Assembly: GCA_001513895.1 (NCBI GenBank) | Contig: LLKO01000023.1 | Span: 229,337-293,336 of the forward strand | Reading direction: 5' to 3' | DNA length: 64,000 nt | DNA from: Graphilbum fragrans | Lineage: Eukaryota; Ascomycota; Sordariomycetes; Ophiostomatales; Ophiostomataceae | Shown: one piece after another, positions 53,494 to 63,026 of the stretch | How positions within the stretch are numbered: position 1 is the first letter of the stretch | Layout: each line of letters starts with the position of its first letter | Position numbers and translations under genes: made by a program | The notes under the pieces: model-generated | The model's input: the letters and a program-made list of their open reading frames with translations, nothing else | What the model was told of the DNA's origin: nothing | Database searches by the model: none

Positions 53494-55721
53494 ATGGCCG
53501 GCCACGTGTGAGTTTGCTTGGCTGAAGAATGCAGTCGAGGGTTCCGTGGGCTGACATCAAACCAGGAACATGATGGACGACGTCCTCGTCTCCAACTGTA
53601 AGTTGTTGTCGTCTGCGTTCGTGATACGGTCGCTCCGGTAGACGCACAAACACCACATTCTGACCATCAGTATCGCCCGCGATCCTCCGAAGCGCGCTGC
53701 GCCTTCTGATTTCCCAGGGGCCGACTACGCAAACGGCCTTTGTCCAGCATGTGCGCCAGCGGCTCGCCAGCACGGAGCCGGCCTTTGTGCCGCCGGCCGA
53801 GCTGTTCCCTGCCGGCTCCGAGGCGGTGTCGACGGCTCTGCTGGAGTACATGAAGGTGGCGCGGTGCATGTTCTCGAGCAAGTTGGTGGAAGAGGCTCTG
53901 CCATAGTGAGTGCCATAGTGAGGCTCGTCTGCTTGCCGTCTTTCCCCTGTCCCTCCGTATTCTCTCCCTCCTTCTCACCAAATAGTCTGTCCCATCTTCC
54001 GGAAGCCATCGTCGCCGCCAATGCCACCTGGTCCCACGGCTCACCTCTCGAAACGACCCTGGCCGCGGCGAGCGGCGACGTGGTTCAGGCCATGCAGGCG
54101 CTCAAGGAGGCCGATCTGGAACCCACAAACAGTCTCCGGGCGGCGCTGGACCGGCTGCTATCGAGCCTGCAGGCGTGCCGCAAGCACTGCGCGGCGCACG
54201 CGCACGCCGGCGGTGTGAAGGTGGACTATCCATTTGGGCGTTCTGAGCGCCAGGTGCGCGACGCCCGAGCCATTCTCTTTCCGGCCGCCGCTGCGTTGGA
54301 GTCGGCAGAGACGCCGGCACAAACGGCTCTGGGGACGGCAACAGCCACCACCGCAGAGGCCACGATGCTCGAGGTCAAGCCGCGGAGCGCCAACGACGGC
54401 ACCACGGCCGTCGAGACTTTCCGGCTGGGACCGTTCGAGGCCATGCCGCGCCTGTTCAACGGCTTCTGGCAGCTGAGCTCGCCGGCCTGGGGCGCCAGCA
54501 CGAGCGAGACGCAGACCAGCAGCCTGCTGGAGCTCGTGGAGGCCGGCCTGACCACCGCCGACATGGCGGACCACTACGGCGATGCCGAGCTCATCTTCGG
54601 CGACTTCCGCAACCGGCTGCCCCCGGCGGTGCGGCCCACGGTCTTCTGCGCGACCAAATGGTGCGTGTTCAAGCCGCTGACTGCGGCCGTGACGCCGCAG
54701 TGGGTGCTGGACAACGTCAAGGAGCGGTCGCGTCGTGTTGGCGGGCGCGTCGACCTGCTGCAGTTCCACTGGCAGGATGTAAGTGTGCTGGCGACTGGGC
54801 GGCTCCTCGGACGCCTGACATCTGCTGGCAGCTGCTGACCTTCCCAGTACGACGCCAAAGAGTATCTCGACATCCTCGCCGAGCTAGTGCGCATCCGCCA
54901 GGCACATCCCGAACTACTCTCGGCCGTGGGCCTGTGCAACTTCGACTCGGAGCACACGGCCGAGGTGTGCGAGCACCTGCTGCAGACGGTGGGCGAGGTG
55001 GGCGTGGCGTCCAACCAAGTGCAGGTGAGCTACAGTGTCCACGGATGGGAAACCCCGCGAGAACGATGCCACGGCTCTGACAGCACCTCGTACAGTTCTC
55101 GCTCTTTGATTCTCGGCCACTGCAGCAGATGGTGGGCGTCTGTGACAAGTACGGGCTGAAGCTTTTGACATACGGGTCATTTGTACGTGCCTGTCGTTCC
55201 TTTTCTGTTCTCTCCACCCTTCTCCCCTCAACCCTCACTGGCAAACTGACAAACAGTGTGGCGGCATGATCTCGTCCAAATGGATCGGCCAGCCGCCACC
55301 TGAGATCTACGCTTCCACGGATGAAGGAGCGCCGGCGCTCACACCGTCCCAGCGCAAGTACCTCGACATCATCCACACCTGGGCGTCGCCATCGTCGTCG
55401 TCGTCGTCCCCCTCCGGCTGGGCCGAGTTTCAGAAACTGCTCGATGTACTAGCCGACATCGGCACCGCCCACGGCGTGTCACTGACAAATGTGGCCACGC
55501 GCTGGGTGCTGCAGCAGCCCGCCGTGGGTGCCGTCATTGTGGGCACGCGGCTAGGCGTGTCCAGCCGATGGCAGGAGAACGTGCGCGTGTTTGGATGGGC
55601 GCTGAGCCCGGCCGAGATGGCGCGCATCAATGCAGTGGCGCTGGGTGCGGACGGCGTCAAGAGCCGGCACATGACAGAGGTGCTGGGCGACTGTGGCAGC
55701 GAGTACCGAGGGATTCATTGA
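53494..55721 (+). CDS. Aldo/keto reductase with a long extra N-terminal region
   Basis: Exons 53494..53507, 53566..53597, 53671..53905, 53986..54778, 54848..55024, 55096..55182 and 55257..55721 give 600 aa; a start at ATG 53573 is the alternative. The AKR barrel starts near residue 235: FNGFWQLSSPAWG, GLTTADMADHYGDAELIFGD (Asp and Tyr of the tetrad), VFCATKWCVF (Lys), DLLQFHWQDYDAKEYLDIL (His, crossing an intron), LSAVGLCNFDSEHTAEVCEH, FSLFDSRPLQQMVGVCDKYG, LLTYGSFCGGMISSKWIG and WVLQQPAVGAVIVGTRLGVS. The first 230 or so residues are helical-looking (LSPAILRSALRLLISQG, FVPPAELFPAGSEAVSTALL) and not part of an AKR. I do not know that domain. The substrate is unknown. Confidence 0.82.
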
Positions 55722-56310
55722 GGCGGCGAAGGTACGGGACAGCGACTACCAGTTGCGGGGAAGTAATCAGAATAGTTGAGAAATCAAAAGTGACTTGTAG
55801 AATAGCAATAAAACATCTTGGAAGCAAGAAAGGCATATTCTCCCCATCGTTCTACAGCACGCAACACCTGCCGTAAAATAAAACGTGCGTAAATAGTCCA
55901 CATGCATATCTCGCCCATTGATGGGATTCAGTTATCAACGAGTTTTGTGATGCACGTTTCAATCCCACACTCTAAAGCTAACCTAAGCCTCAAACAAACG
56001 AGACTCCAGCCTGGGTTTCCCGTCGCTTTATCGTCCATGGCAGCACCACTTATGACGTTTGCATCCAACAAGTAGCGACGCTTCCCAGCTAGCGAGACAG
56101 CACAGTCAATATGAGCGTTTGATTCAAAGCCAAACTAAGTGTCTGTACTCCTGGGCTACTCTAAGTTGGCTTATTGGTGCCGTTGTACGCATTGCCTAAC
56201 GTACCCCCCAAATAGTTGAAACGAGAGTTGCATAGGGTAGCACCAGTGCACAAAATTCTATAAACAGGGAATTCGAATTAACTAGATTAGACTGGCATAT
56301 TGAAGCGTTG
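55722..56310. other. Intergenic region
   Basis: About 590 bp between the reductase and ankyrin-gene stops. Nothing recognisable. Confidence 0.4.
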
Positions 56311-57412
56311 TCAAAGGGATTCCGATGAAGCCCCCCCACGAACTAGTAACAGCTGCGCCACCTCTTCATGGCCATGCTTAGCAGCTATATGAAACGGCGT
56401 GTCCCCATCATTGTCTTTTTGCTCAGCATCGGCTCCGCGATCCAGTATCAGCTGCACCACCTTTTCAAGGCCTTGCTTAGCAGCTGTATGTAATGGCCCT
56501 TGTTTAAAATAGTCTCTCAAATTCACATCGGCCCCGCGNNNNNNNNNNNNNNNNNNNNNNNNNNNNNNNNNNNNNNNNNNNNNNNNNNNNNNNNNNNNNN
56601 NNNNNNNNNNNNNNNNNNNNNNNNNNNNNNNNNNNNNNNNNNNNNNNNNNNNNNNNNNNNNNNNNNNNNNNNNNNNNNNNNNNNNNNNNNNNNNNNAACA
56701 GCTGCACCACCTTTTCATAGCCATGCTTAATGGCTATTTGTAATGGCCCTTGGTTGAAATCGTCTTTCGGGTTCGCATTGGCACCATGTTGCAAAAGTAT
56801 GGTGACGACCTTGCTGTGATTCATTTTCGTGGCGAAACGTAAAGGTGTGTCGCCCTGTCTATTTTTCGTGTCGACTGCGGCCTGATTCTCTAGCAACAAC
56901 TTGACGGCTTCAGCGTGGCCTAGTTCAGCGGCGTACGATAGCGCTGTTCGGCGGTTCTTGCTTCTCGCGTCGACAGGGGCACCAAGAGAAAGCAGCTTCT
57001 TCATGACTTCTAGATGCGACTCCCTAGCAGCACACGTAAGTGCTGTGAGGTTGTATGCCTTTTTCTTGTTCCGGTACAACTTCTTGAGTGCTGTTCTGAT
57101 GCAATTCTCGTCATAAGCCTCTTCTCTAGCTGTGTCTTCGAGGACAGCCAAAATAGCCTGCTGTCGGCGATCGAGTGGCTTGCTCTTGGACTTCCTGTGC
57201 CTGCGCAGTCTTGGCTTTTTGACATCTTGAGGGCGAGCCTGCCTGGGCTCGGCAGTAACTGTGTCTGAAGACATATCATGGCTTAAGTGTGCTGTCTCCG
57301 GAGATTCGCCGTTGCTAGATGATTCTGCACCAGGTTGGCCGGATGTTCCGTTGACGTCAACGCCATCTTCTGAGATGACTTCGATGGGACGAAAGTCGGA
57401 TATGGCAGCCAT
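56311..57412 (-). CDS. Ankyrin-repeat protein, interrupted by an assembly gap
   Basis: From ATG 57412: a disordered acidic/Ser-rich N-terminus, a basic patch (KKPRLRRHRKSKSKPLDRRQ, a possible nuclear signal), then ankyrin repeats of about 33 residues (YNLTALTCAARESHLEVMKK, NRRTALSYAAELGHAEAVKL, GDTPLRFATKMNHSKVVTIL, NQGPLQIAIKHGYEKVVQL). The N run follows. Past the gap come RGADVNLRDYFKQGPLHTAA, KQGLEKVVQLILDRGADAEQ and DGDTPFHIAAKHGHEEVAQL, ending at a stop at 56311. The frames on the two sides differ with the gap as drawn, so the gap length is wrong or sequence is missing. The repeats around it are near-identical, which explains an assembly break. Ankyrin proteins mediate protein binding; the partner is unknown. 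Confidence 0.75.
56539..56696. other. Assembly gap (158 N)
   Basis: A run of N within the ankyrin-repeat array. Confidence 1.
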
Positions 57413-58049
57413 ATATGCTGTTTGGGTATGAGCATTAGACTATAACGGTCACTATGTCGTGAAGTAGGTGGGTACTAAGAACTCCGTAGATGTGTAGATA
57501 GTAGCACTCCGCAAGGCGTGGTAGTGTCATTGAGTGTTTTTTGTGGTGGGGTGCGGGAAGGCGGGAAGAGGCGGTTATATACCCCGTAGAGGGGCACAAA
57601 GGTACACATGAAAATTTGTGGCCATTATTTAAGACCCAACCAGCCAAAAGCGTACTCCAGCTCCACAAGTTGGAATTGTGGGAGCAGAATGGTGCTTCAG
57701 TGTGGTAGACTAATACAAATGCATATATGAGACCTGAGTTGAGTTGGGTTGTATTTACTCGCCAACTAACATATATGAAACCGCGAGGGCGAATAAGGCA
57801 TATTAAAAAGACTAGGTTTTTATGTAATATAATTGGATGCACTAACAATCGAAATGACACCAGCCTAGTGTCCTAGGTTGTAACACTGAACGGTAAATCG
57901 ATGGATATCTAGGCGATGATTATCAGTTTCATGAGCTATACCCATGAGCGAATCACCTCGTCTCGTCAAAGAGTACAGATCGCAACAGATTTTGCAAGCC
58001 AATACCACCTCCTTGTGTTCATGGAACAACGCGTACTACAACAAACAGC
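57413..58049. other. Intergenic region
   Basis: About 640 bp between the ankyrin-gene start and the zinc-finger gene stop. No feature recognised. Confidence 0.4.
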
Positions 58050-58957
58050 TCATGATTCCTGTCCCTTGGGTCTTCCACGCTCTTTCAAGCAATCATTAAT
58101 ATGCTCCAGGTGCGCTGCTAGGTCTCCTTGAACGGCTTCGCAGCGGCACCGATACTCCCCCTCTGATCTTCGGCAGACTTTTGAGTGTCGGGTGTGGGTG
58201 TCCCGACGGCGCCCCTCCTTACCACAGCTGCACTTGTATATTGGTACGATGCCCCGCATTTGTTCACGATGTTTAGAGACGAGATGATTCTCAAAGTCGC
58301 GGTGCTTGCGGGATATCTTCTGGCAATACAGGCATGTATAACCACCCCGTGGAGGCCGCTTTCTGCATGTTTCGTTAGCAAGCTTGGACAAAACATGTGC
58401 AGCGAAGGCGCAAAAGAAACTAGAGGGTAAGTACCGTAGGGCCTCTTTAGTGTATTGTTGTCGGGGTGTTAACGGCTGCGAATACTGAACAGCCTGCTGG
58501 TAGAGAGGTAGGAAGTCTTGTTGTGGACAGTCGCCTAGATCGCTGGCGGCTGAAGAGTGCAGTGGCGAGTGGGTGAAGACGTTTGCGATAGAGCTTGAAG
58601 GAGTGCTGAGAGGGTGTGAACGGGAGAATGAACTGGGAGTGGTATTCTGAAGGGGAATTGGCTCGGATGAATCAGAGCCCCGGGCCAGATTCTGTGCTTG
58701 AAGCAAGTCTCCAAAACAAGACCAAAACGGATCATCACATATTGGTGGGATGTTGCGAAAGTAGTCGTCAATTTCTTGGGACTGTGTTTCAGGCACAGAA
58801 TCTGACTGCAGGTAATGATTGGGTCCATTGGGATCGTTCTCAAACCATAACGTCGACCGGATGTTCGAGATCTCATGGGTTGGCTCAGAGGAACTTATGA
58901 GATAATCATGTTGGTAACTTTGAATGAGGGCGACGCGGGTGGTTAGCCCGCGCGCCT
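58050..58957 (-). CDS. C2H2-type zinc-finger protein with C-terminal AT-hook motif (paralogue B), 5' end incomplete
   Basis: The long exon reads TRVALIQSYQHDYLISSSEP, WFENDPNGPNHYLQSD, a Ser/Pro/Gln-rich middle, then KEALRYLPSSFFCAFAAHVL and three zinc-finger-like units: YTCLYCQKISRKHRDFENHL (C-X2-C...H-X4-H), YKCSCGKEGRRRDTHTRHSK (C-X-C...H...C) and YRCRCEAVQGDLAAHLEHIN (ending C). KERGRPKG follows (AT-hook core) before the stop at 58050-58052. The order and spacing match the gene at 9300-10521, and the N-terminal RV.LI...HD..IS plus WFEN block is shared. There is an in-frame stop just above 58957 and no in-frame ATG after it, so a first exon must lie further upstream. A candidate donor is CTCAG|GTACGTAC near 59019; I could not place the start. 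Confidence 0.65.
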
Positions 58958-59724
58958 CTCAAGGGTACTGGCCTCGTTAGCTGATACTTGACCAAGACTG
59001 TGGGTTCAAGTACGTACCTGAGAAAGGTAGACGAAGAGTCTGCACAGGTAGGCCGACAAGTCGAAAAGGGTTGGGTGAAGCAGTGGCTGCACCGCGGTGA
59101 GGTGTTGGTGTGTTAGACTGAAAGGGAAAAGAAAGGAATGCTGCCGCTGCGTTAAGTATTCATATTTGTGGCTAATTTCCAGGATCTGCTCAGACTACGA
59201 GTACAGGTAGGAACATGGCTTGGGCGTCCGGGGCACAACCTGCTCAGCACATTACACTTCTGGGTGGGGGACTTCAGACTTGGTAGGAGAAGAATGCAAT
59301 GTGACCTTTTGGCACAGCCGCAACAGGATGCTTATGCACACGCCAGAAAATGGCCACACCAGAGCGCGCCTCGTTTTGAAAGGGCTTCCTGTCCAATCGT
59401 TTTCCATACTATGCGGCCAGGCAGCAAGGCGGCGATAGTCACGCTAAAACTTGGCGAGACGGCCTACCTAGGTGATGAGGTCTGTGATTGGGCCGTTGTT
59501 GGACGAGGGTGTAAGCACCGCCTCCCGTGGGCCGTCTTTCTTGTTCTTCTTCGTGCCCGTAGGGCAAAATGGCCACAGTACTCGTGCCTATGCCCCACAA
59601 TATTGAGGCTTAAACAAGGGGCAGTACTCGACCTATCCACGGAACCATGGAGGGCACAGCACGAGCTGCAACGCAGAAACGAGTCTATTGGCACACTATG
59701 TCTATGTCTAGCTCTGCTCACACG
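58958..59724. other. Intergenic region, probably including the first exon of the zinc-finger gene
   Basis: About 770 bp. The part below about 59150 probably contains the leader and first intron of the minus-strand zinc-finger gene. The rest is the 3' flank of GH31, with no gene recognised. Confidence 0.4.
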
Positions 59725-62259
59725 CTACAGCAGCGTAAAGTGGCGGCGGCCCAGCTCGTCGATGGCGCCCGTCTTGACCTCGGCGCCGTTTTCGGCGACG
59801 ACGGCGCGGGCGTCGCCGGGCGGCAGGATGACGTCGAGGGCGGTCCAGGGGGCGGCAAAGCCGGCGGACTCGTCGCGGGCGAAGCGCACGGTGACGGCGG
59901 CGGCGTCGGCGCGGTAGGCAAAGGCGTACTTGGCGACTTTGTTGATCTCGACGGCGGCGACGCCGTCGTCCTCCTGCCAGACGGTCTCGAACCAGCGGTC
60001 GACGGCGGCGTGGACGGCGGGCGGGAAGATCTCGACGGCGCGGTAGTCGTCGAGGGGCAGGTGGGCGACGTTGTCGGCCTCGCCGGGCGAGAGCACCTGG
60101 ACGTCGCGGCCGACGGGAATGGCGGCGCCGACGCGGGCGAGGACGGGGATGCCGGCGCCGTGCCACTCGGCGTCGATGTCGACCCACTGGCCGGGGGCGA
60201 GGTGCTGGAAGGGGGCGTTGGTGTTGACGAAGCCGTGGGCGACGGTGGCGGGCAGGTAGAGGCGGGCAGAGCGGGCGCCAGGCTCGAAGACGCCGCCGAC
60301 GAGCAGGGCGTCGCCGAGCCAGTACTGGGTGTCGCCGCGGAGCAGGTCGGCGGACCACACCTGCGGGTCGGCCTCGCAGCCCCAGCCGGTCCAGCGCTGC
60401 GGGGGCACGGCGGTCTGGTGGGAGGCCAGCATGAGCGAGTAGAGGTAGGGGATGAGGGCGTAGCGGCGCTTGATGGTCTTGCGGACGAGCGGGGTGATCT
60501 CGGGGTACATCCAGGGCTCGATGACGCCGCCGACGCTGTTGTCCTCGGGCGAGGTCTTGAAGCAGTTGATGGCGAAGCGCGGCGAGTAGATGCCCTGCTG
60601 GACCCAGCGCAGCAGCAGCTCGGGCGACGGCTGCGGGCCCTCGAAGCCGCCGATGTCGTGGCCGTAGCTCTGCATCAGACACATGCCGGCGGTCAGCGAC
60701 AGCGCGTTGGCGCCGCGCATGCCGGCCCAGCTGGTGACGTTGTCGCCGCTCCACGAGCTGCAGGCGTAGCGCAGCGTGCCGGCGGTGGCGCTGCGGGTGA
60801 GCACAAACGGCCGCTCCTTGGGACGCACGGCCAGCAGCGCGTCGTGCGAGGCCTTGCCGTGCAGCTCGGTGTGCAGGGCGCGGCCCCAGCGGCCGATTTG
60901 CGGTCGGCCGGCGTGCGCGGCCGGCACGGCGACCTCCGGGCTGTCGAGCTTGCACTCCCAATCGTCGTCGGGCGTGACGTACTCGTTGTTGTCGTTCCAG
61001 ATGCAGTCGATGCCCTCGCGCGCCAGCTGCTGCACGCCCTCGGACCACCACGTGAAGCCGGCGTCGGACGTGAAGTCGATGTGGCCGCCGAGGTCGCGCT
61101 CGCCGCCGCCGGCGCTCCACAGCGGCGCCGTGGCCGAGGCCTGGGTGGCCGGGTCGCGGAACAGGGCGCCGGCGGCGGCCAGCGCGGCGTACTCGGGGTG
61201 CGTGGCCAGCACGTACGGCTTGACGTTGGCGATCAGGCGCATGCCCAGGCGGTGGTACGCGCGGACGAAGGCCTCCGGGTCCGGGAAGCGGTGGCGGTTC
61301 CAGGTGAAGACGTTGCGGGTCTTGGGCGGCGTGGCCGACACGGTGTAGCCCGACGACATCTGGTAGGCCGAGCAGGGGATGTCGTGCTCGCGCATCTTGG
61401 CGGCCAGGTCCAGCAGCGCGTCGGCGGCGCGCGGCTCGTCCAGCATGGAGTACTTCATGCCGCCCGACAGGTAGCCAAAGGCCCAGCGCGGCACCAGCAG
61501 CGGAAAGCCGACGAGCCCGGCGTACGCGGTGACAATCTCCTGCAGCGTCCGGCCCACCAGCACGTACTCCTCGAGCCCGCCGTAGTCCTGGCGGTACACG
61601 TTGTAGAACCCCCACATGCCGTCCATCTCCGCGCCCACCGAGTACTCGCCGCGCGTGGCCCCGGTGGCAAACAGGCCGACGCAGCCCTCGGGCGTGGCGT
61701 TGATCAGCAGCGGGATGTTCTTGTACAGCGGATCCGTGCGGTACACGTCGTAGCCGAAGCTGTCCGTCGCCGACACCTGGAACCGCCGCCCGGCCAGGTT
61801 CATCGGCGCCGCCTTCTCGCCCAGGCCCACGTACAGCGTGCCGCGCCGGTACAGCGAGTAGCGCGCAATGCCCGGGCCGTCCACCGCGTAGCCCCGGTCC
61901 GCCAGGTCGTCGTGCAGCCTGTGGCCCGCCAGCGACACGGACACCAGCGGCGTGCGCCCGTTCCAGCGCACACTGGCCTTGACGTCGCCCATCTCCAAGT
62001 CGCGGCTGGTCGCCGTCGCCGCCGCCTTGACGTCCGCCGCGTCCAGTACCGTGCTCGGCTTCGTCGCGCTCGGCCGCGGCGGCGGCGGGTGGCTGGCCGA
62101 CGTGAACGTCGTCCGGAACACGTTCTTCTGCACGGCCTCGAACGTGAAGCCAAAGCCGGGCAGCACCGGATCCTGGGACACCAGCTCGATCTTGGGGCCT
62201 GTTGTTGGCGCACCCTGCGCCAGTGTCCACCGGGACACGGTTCTTTCGTGTTGGACCAT
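59725..62259 (-). CDS. GH31 alpha-glycosidase
   Basis: A single exon of 844 aa, start chosen at ATG 62259 (MVQHERTVSRWTLAQG) because upstream codons look like leader. Family GH31 hydrolyses alpha-linked glucose or xylose. Markers: GYAVDGPGIARYSLYRRGTL, TDPLYKNIPLLINATPEG, PRWAFGYLSGGMKYSMLDEP, MSSGYTVSATPPKTRNVFTW, the nucleophile motif GIDCIWNDNNEY (Asp423), RPFVLTRSATAGTLRYACSS, the acid/base motif SYGHDIGGFEGPQP (Asp535), and RRYALIPYLYSLMLASH. There is no signal peptide, so an intracellular enzyme is likely. Whether it is an alpha-glucosidase or alpha-xylosidase is not decided by these motifs. It is divergent from the Zn2Cys6 gene at 63027. Confidence 0.93.
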   Translation of the reverse strand: MVQHERTVSRWTLAQGAPTTGPKIELVSQDPVLPGFGFTFEAVQKNVFRTTFTSASHPPPPRPSATKPSTVLDAADVKAAATATSRDLEMGDVKASVRWNGRTPLVSVSLAGHRLHDDLADRGYAVDGPGIARYSLYRRGTLYVGLGEKAAPMNLAGRRFQVSATDSFGYDVYRTDPLYKNIPLLINATPEGCVGLFATGATRGEYSVGAEMDGMWGFYNVYRQDYGGLEEYVLVGRTLQEIVTAYAGLVGFPLLVPRWAFGYLSGGMKYSMLDEPRAADALLDLAAKMREHDIPCSAYQMSSGYTVSATPPKTRNVFTWNRHRFPDPEAFVRAYHRLGMRLIANVKPYVLATHPEYAALAAAGALFRDPATQASATAPLWSAGGGERDLGGHIDFTSDAGFTWWSEGVQQLAREGIDCIWNDNNEYVTPDDDWECKLDSPEVAVPAAHAGRPQIGRWGRALHTELHGKASHDALLAVRPKERPFVLTRSATAGTLRYACSSWSGDNVTSWAGMRGANALSLTAGMCLMQSYGHDIGGFEGPQPSPELLLRWVQQGIYSPRFAINCFKTSPEDNSVGGVIEPWMYPEITPLVRKTIKRRYALIPYLYSLMLASHQTAVPPQRWTGWGCEADPQVWSADLLRGDTQYWLGDALLVGGVFEPGARSARLYLPATVAHGFVNTNAPFQHLAPGQWVDIDAEWHGAGIPVLARVGAAIPVGRDVQVLSPGEADNVAHLPLDDYRAVEIFPPAVHAAVDRWFETVWQEDDGVAAVEINKVAKYAFAYRADAAAVTVRFARDESAGFAAPWTALDVILPPGDARAVVAENGAEVKTGAIDELGRRHFTLL

Positions 62260-63026
62260 TGTGGGTGAGAGAGCAGAAGAAACGAAGCGAGACGGATAGA
62301 AGGTAGAACAGAAACACGAGACACGAGACACGATACAAAACGAGACAGAAGACGACTTAAATGAGAACAGGCCACAGAAAGACCGCAGACCACAGACCAC
62401 AGATCACGGAAACAGCCAGAACACTACTCCGGACCCGACACCGGGCACGAACGCCGGACGGGACGCATGACCCAACGGCGACCTATAGCCGGAGCGTAGC
62501 CTGGATGTAGTTGCTATAGCCGTAGTGTCCTGTCGCCTGTAAGGCCGGTGCTCTGTAGAACGGCACCTGCTAACCGGCGCAGGTTCTTAGCCCTGTCAGG
62601 TCCTGCACATTGCACCTACTAACTAGCGCAGGTTCTGTAAACTGCGTCTGAATGGCACCTAAAGCCGGCGCTGGTGCCCACCGCGCTGTAGCCGTTCTGC
62701 ACTGCTGCTGCCGTTCTGCACTGCACTGCTATAGCCGTAGCGTCGAGCTGTAGCCGGCCGCGACCTCCGTTGGCAGGCGCTGTCGACCACATTCCCCGCA
62801 ACCCCAGCTTCCGCACCCCATTACTCCATAGCTCCAGAACCCTAGCTCCTAGGGCGATAACGTGGTAGGCCCAGGCCTGCTGATCCGCCACAGCGTGTGT
62901 GGGCTGGCTCCTCGGTATAAGCTGCCTCCGGCCAGACTCGCGAGGAAGGCCACAGCATCGCCCCATAGCCGAGATCGACTGCGACCTGCCTCTGCCCAAC
63001 TCTGCCAGCAGCCACATCGCATCGCC
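62260..63026. promoter_or_regulatory. Divergent promoter between GH31 and a Zn2Cys6 regulator
   Basis: 767 bp between starts. It contains two related 25-bp boxes, 62563-62587 and 62612-62636, each with an inverted-repeat form (ACCTGC...GCAGGT in the first, ACCTAC...GCAGGT in the second) around TAACCGGC/TAACTAGC, 49 bp apart. Repeated words CCGTTCTGCACTGC occur at about 62690-62725. Confidence 0.5.

Noticed and set aside
58938..59025. tRNA-like sequence (GGTGGTTAGC, TCTCAAG, GTGGGTTCAAGT on the plus strand)
   Set aside because: The T-stem and anticodon stem do not pair and no acceptor stem can be formed, so this is not a functional tRNA. The hairpin is explained by the shared 5' block of the zinc-finger paralogues.
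59647..62268. Plus-strand open frame of 873 codons over GH31
   Set aside because: Gly/Val/Arg-rich antisense shadow. GH31 on the minus strand has both catalytic motifs.
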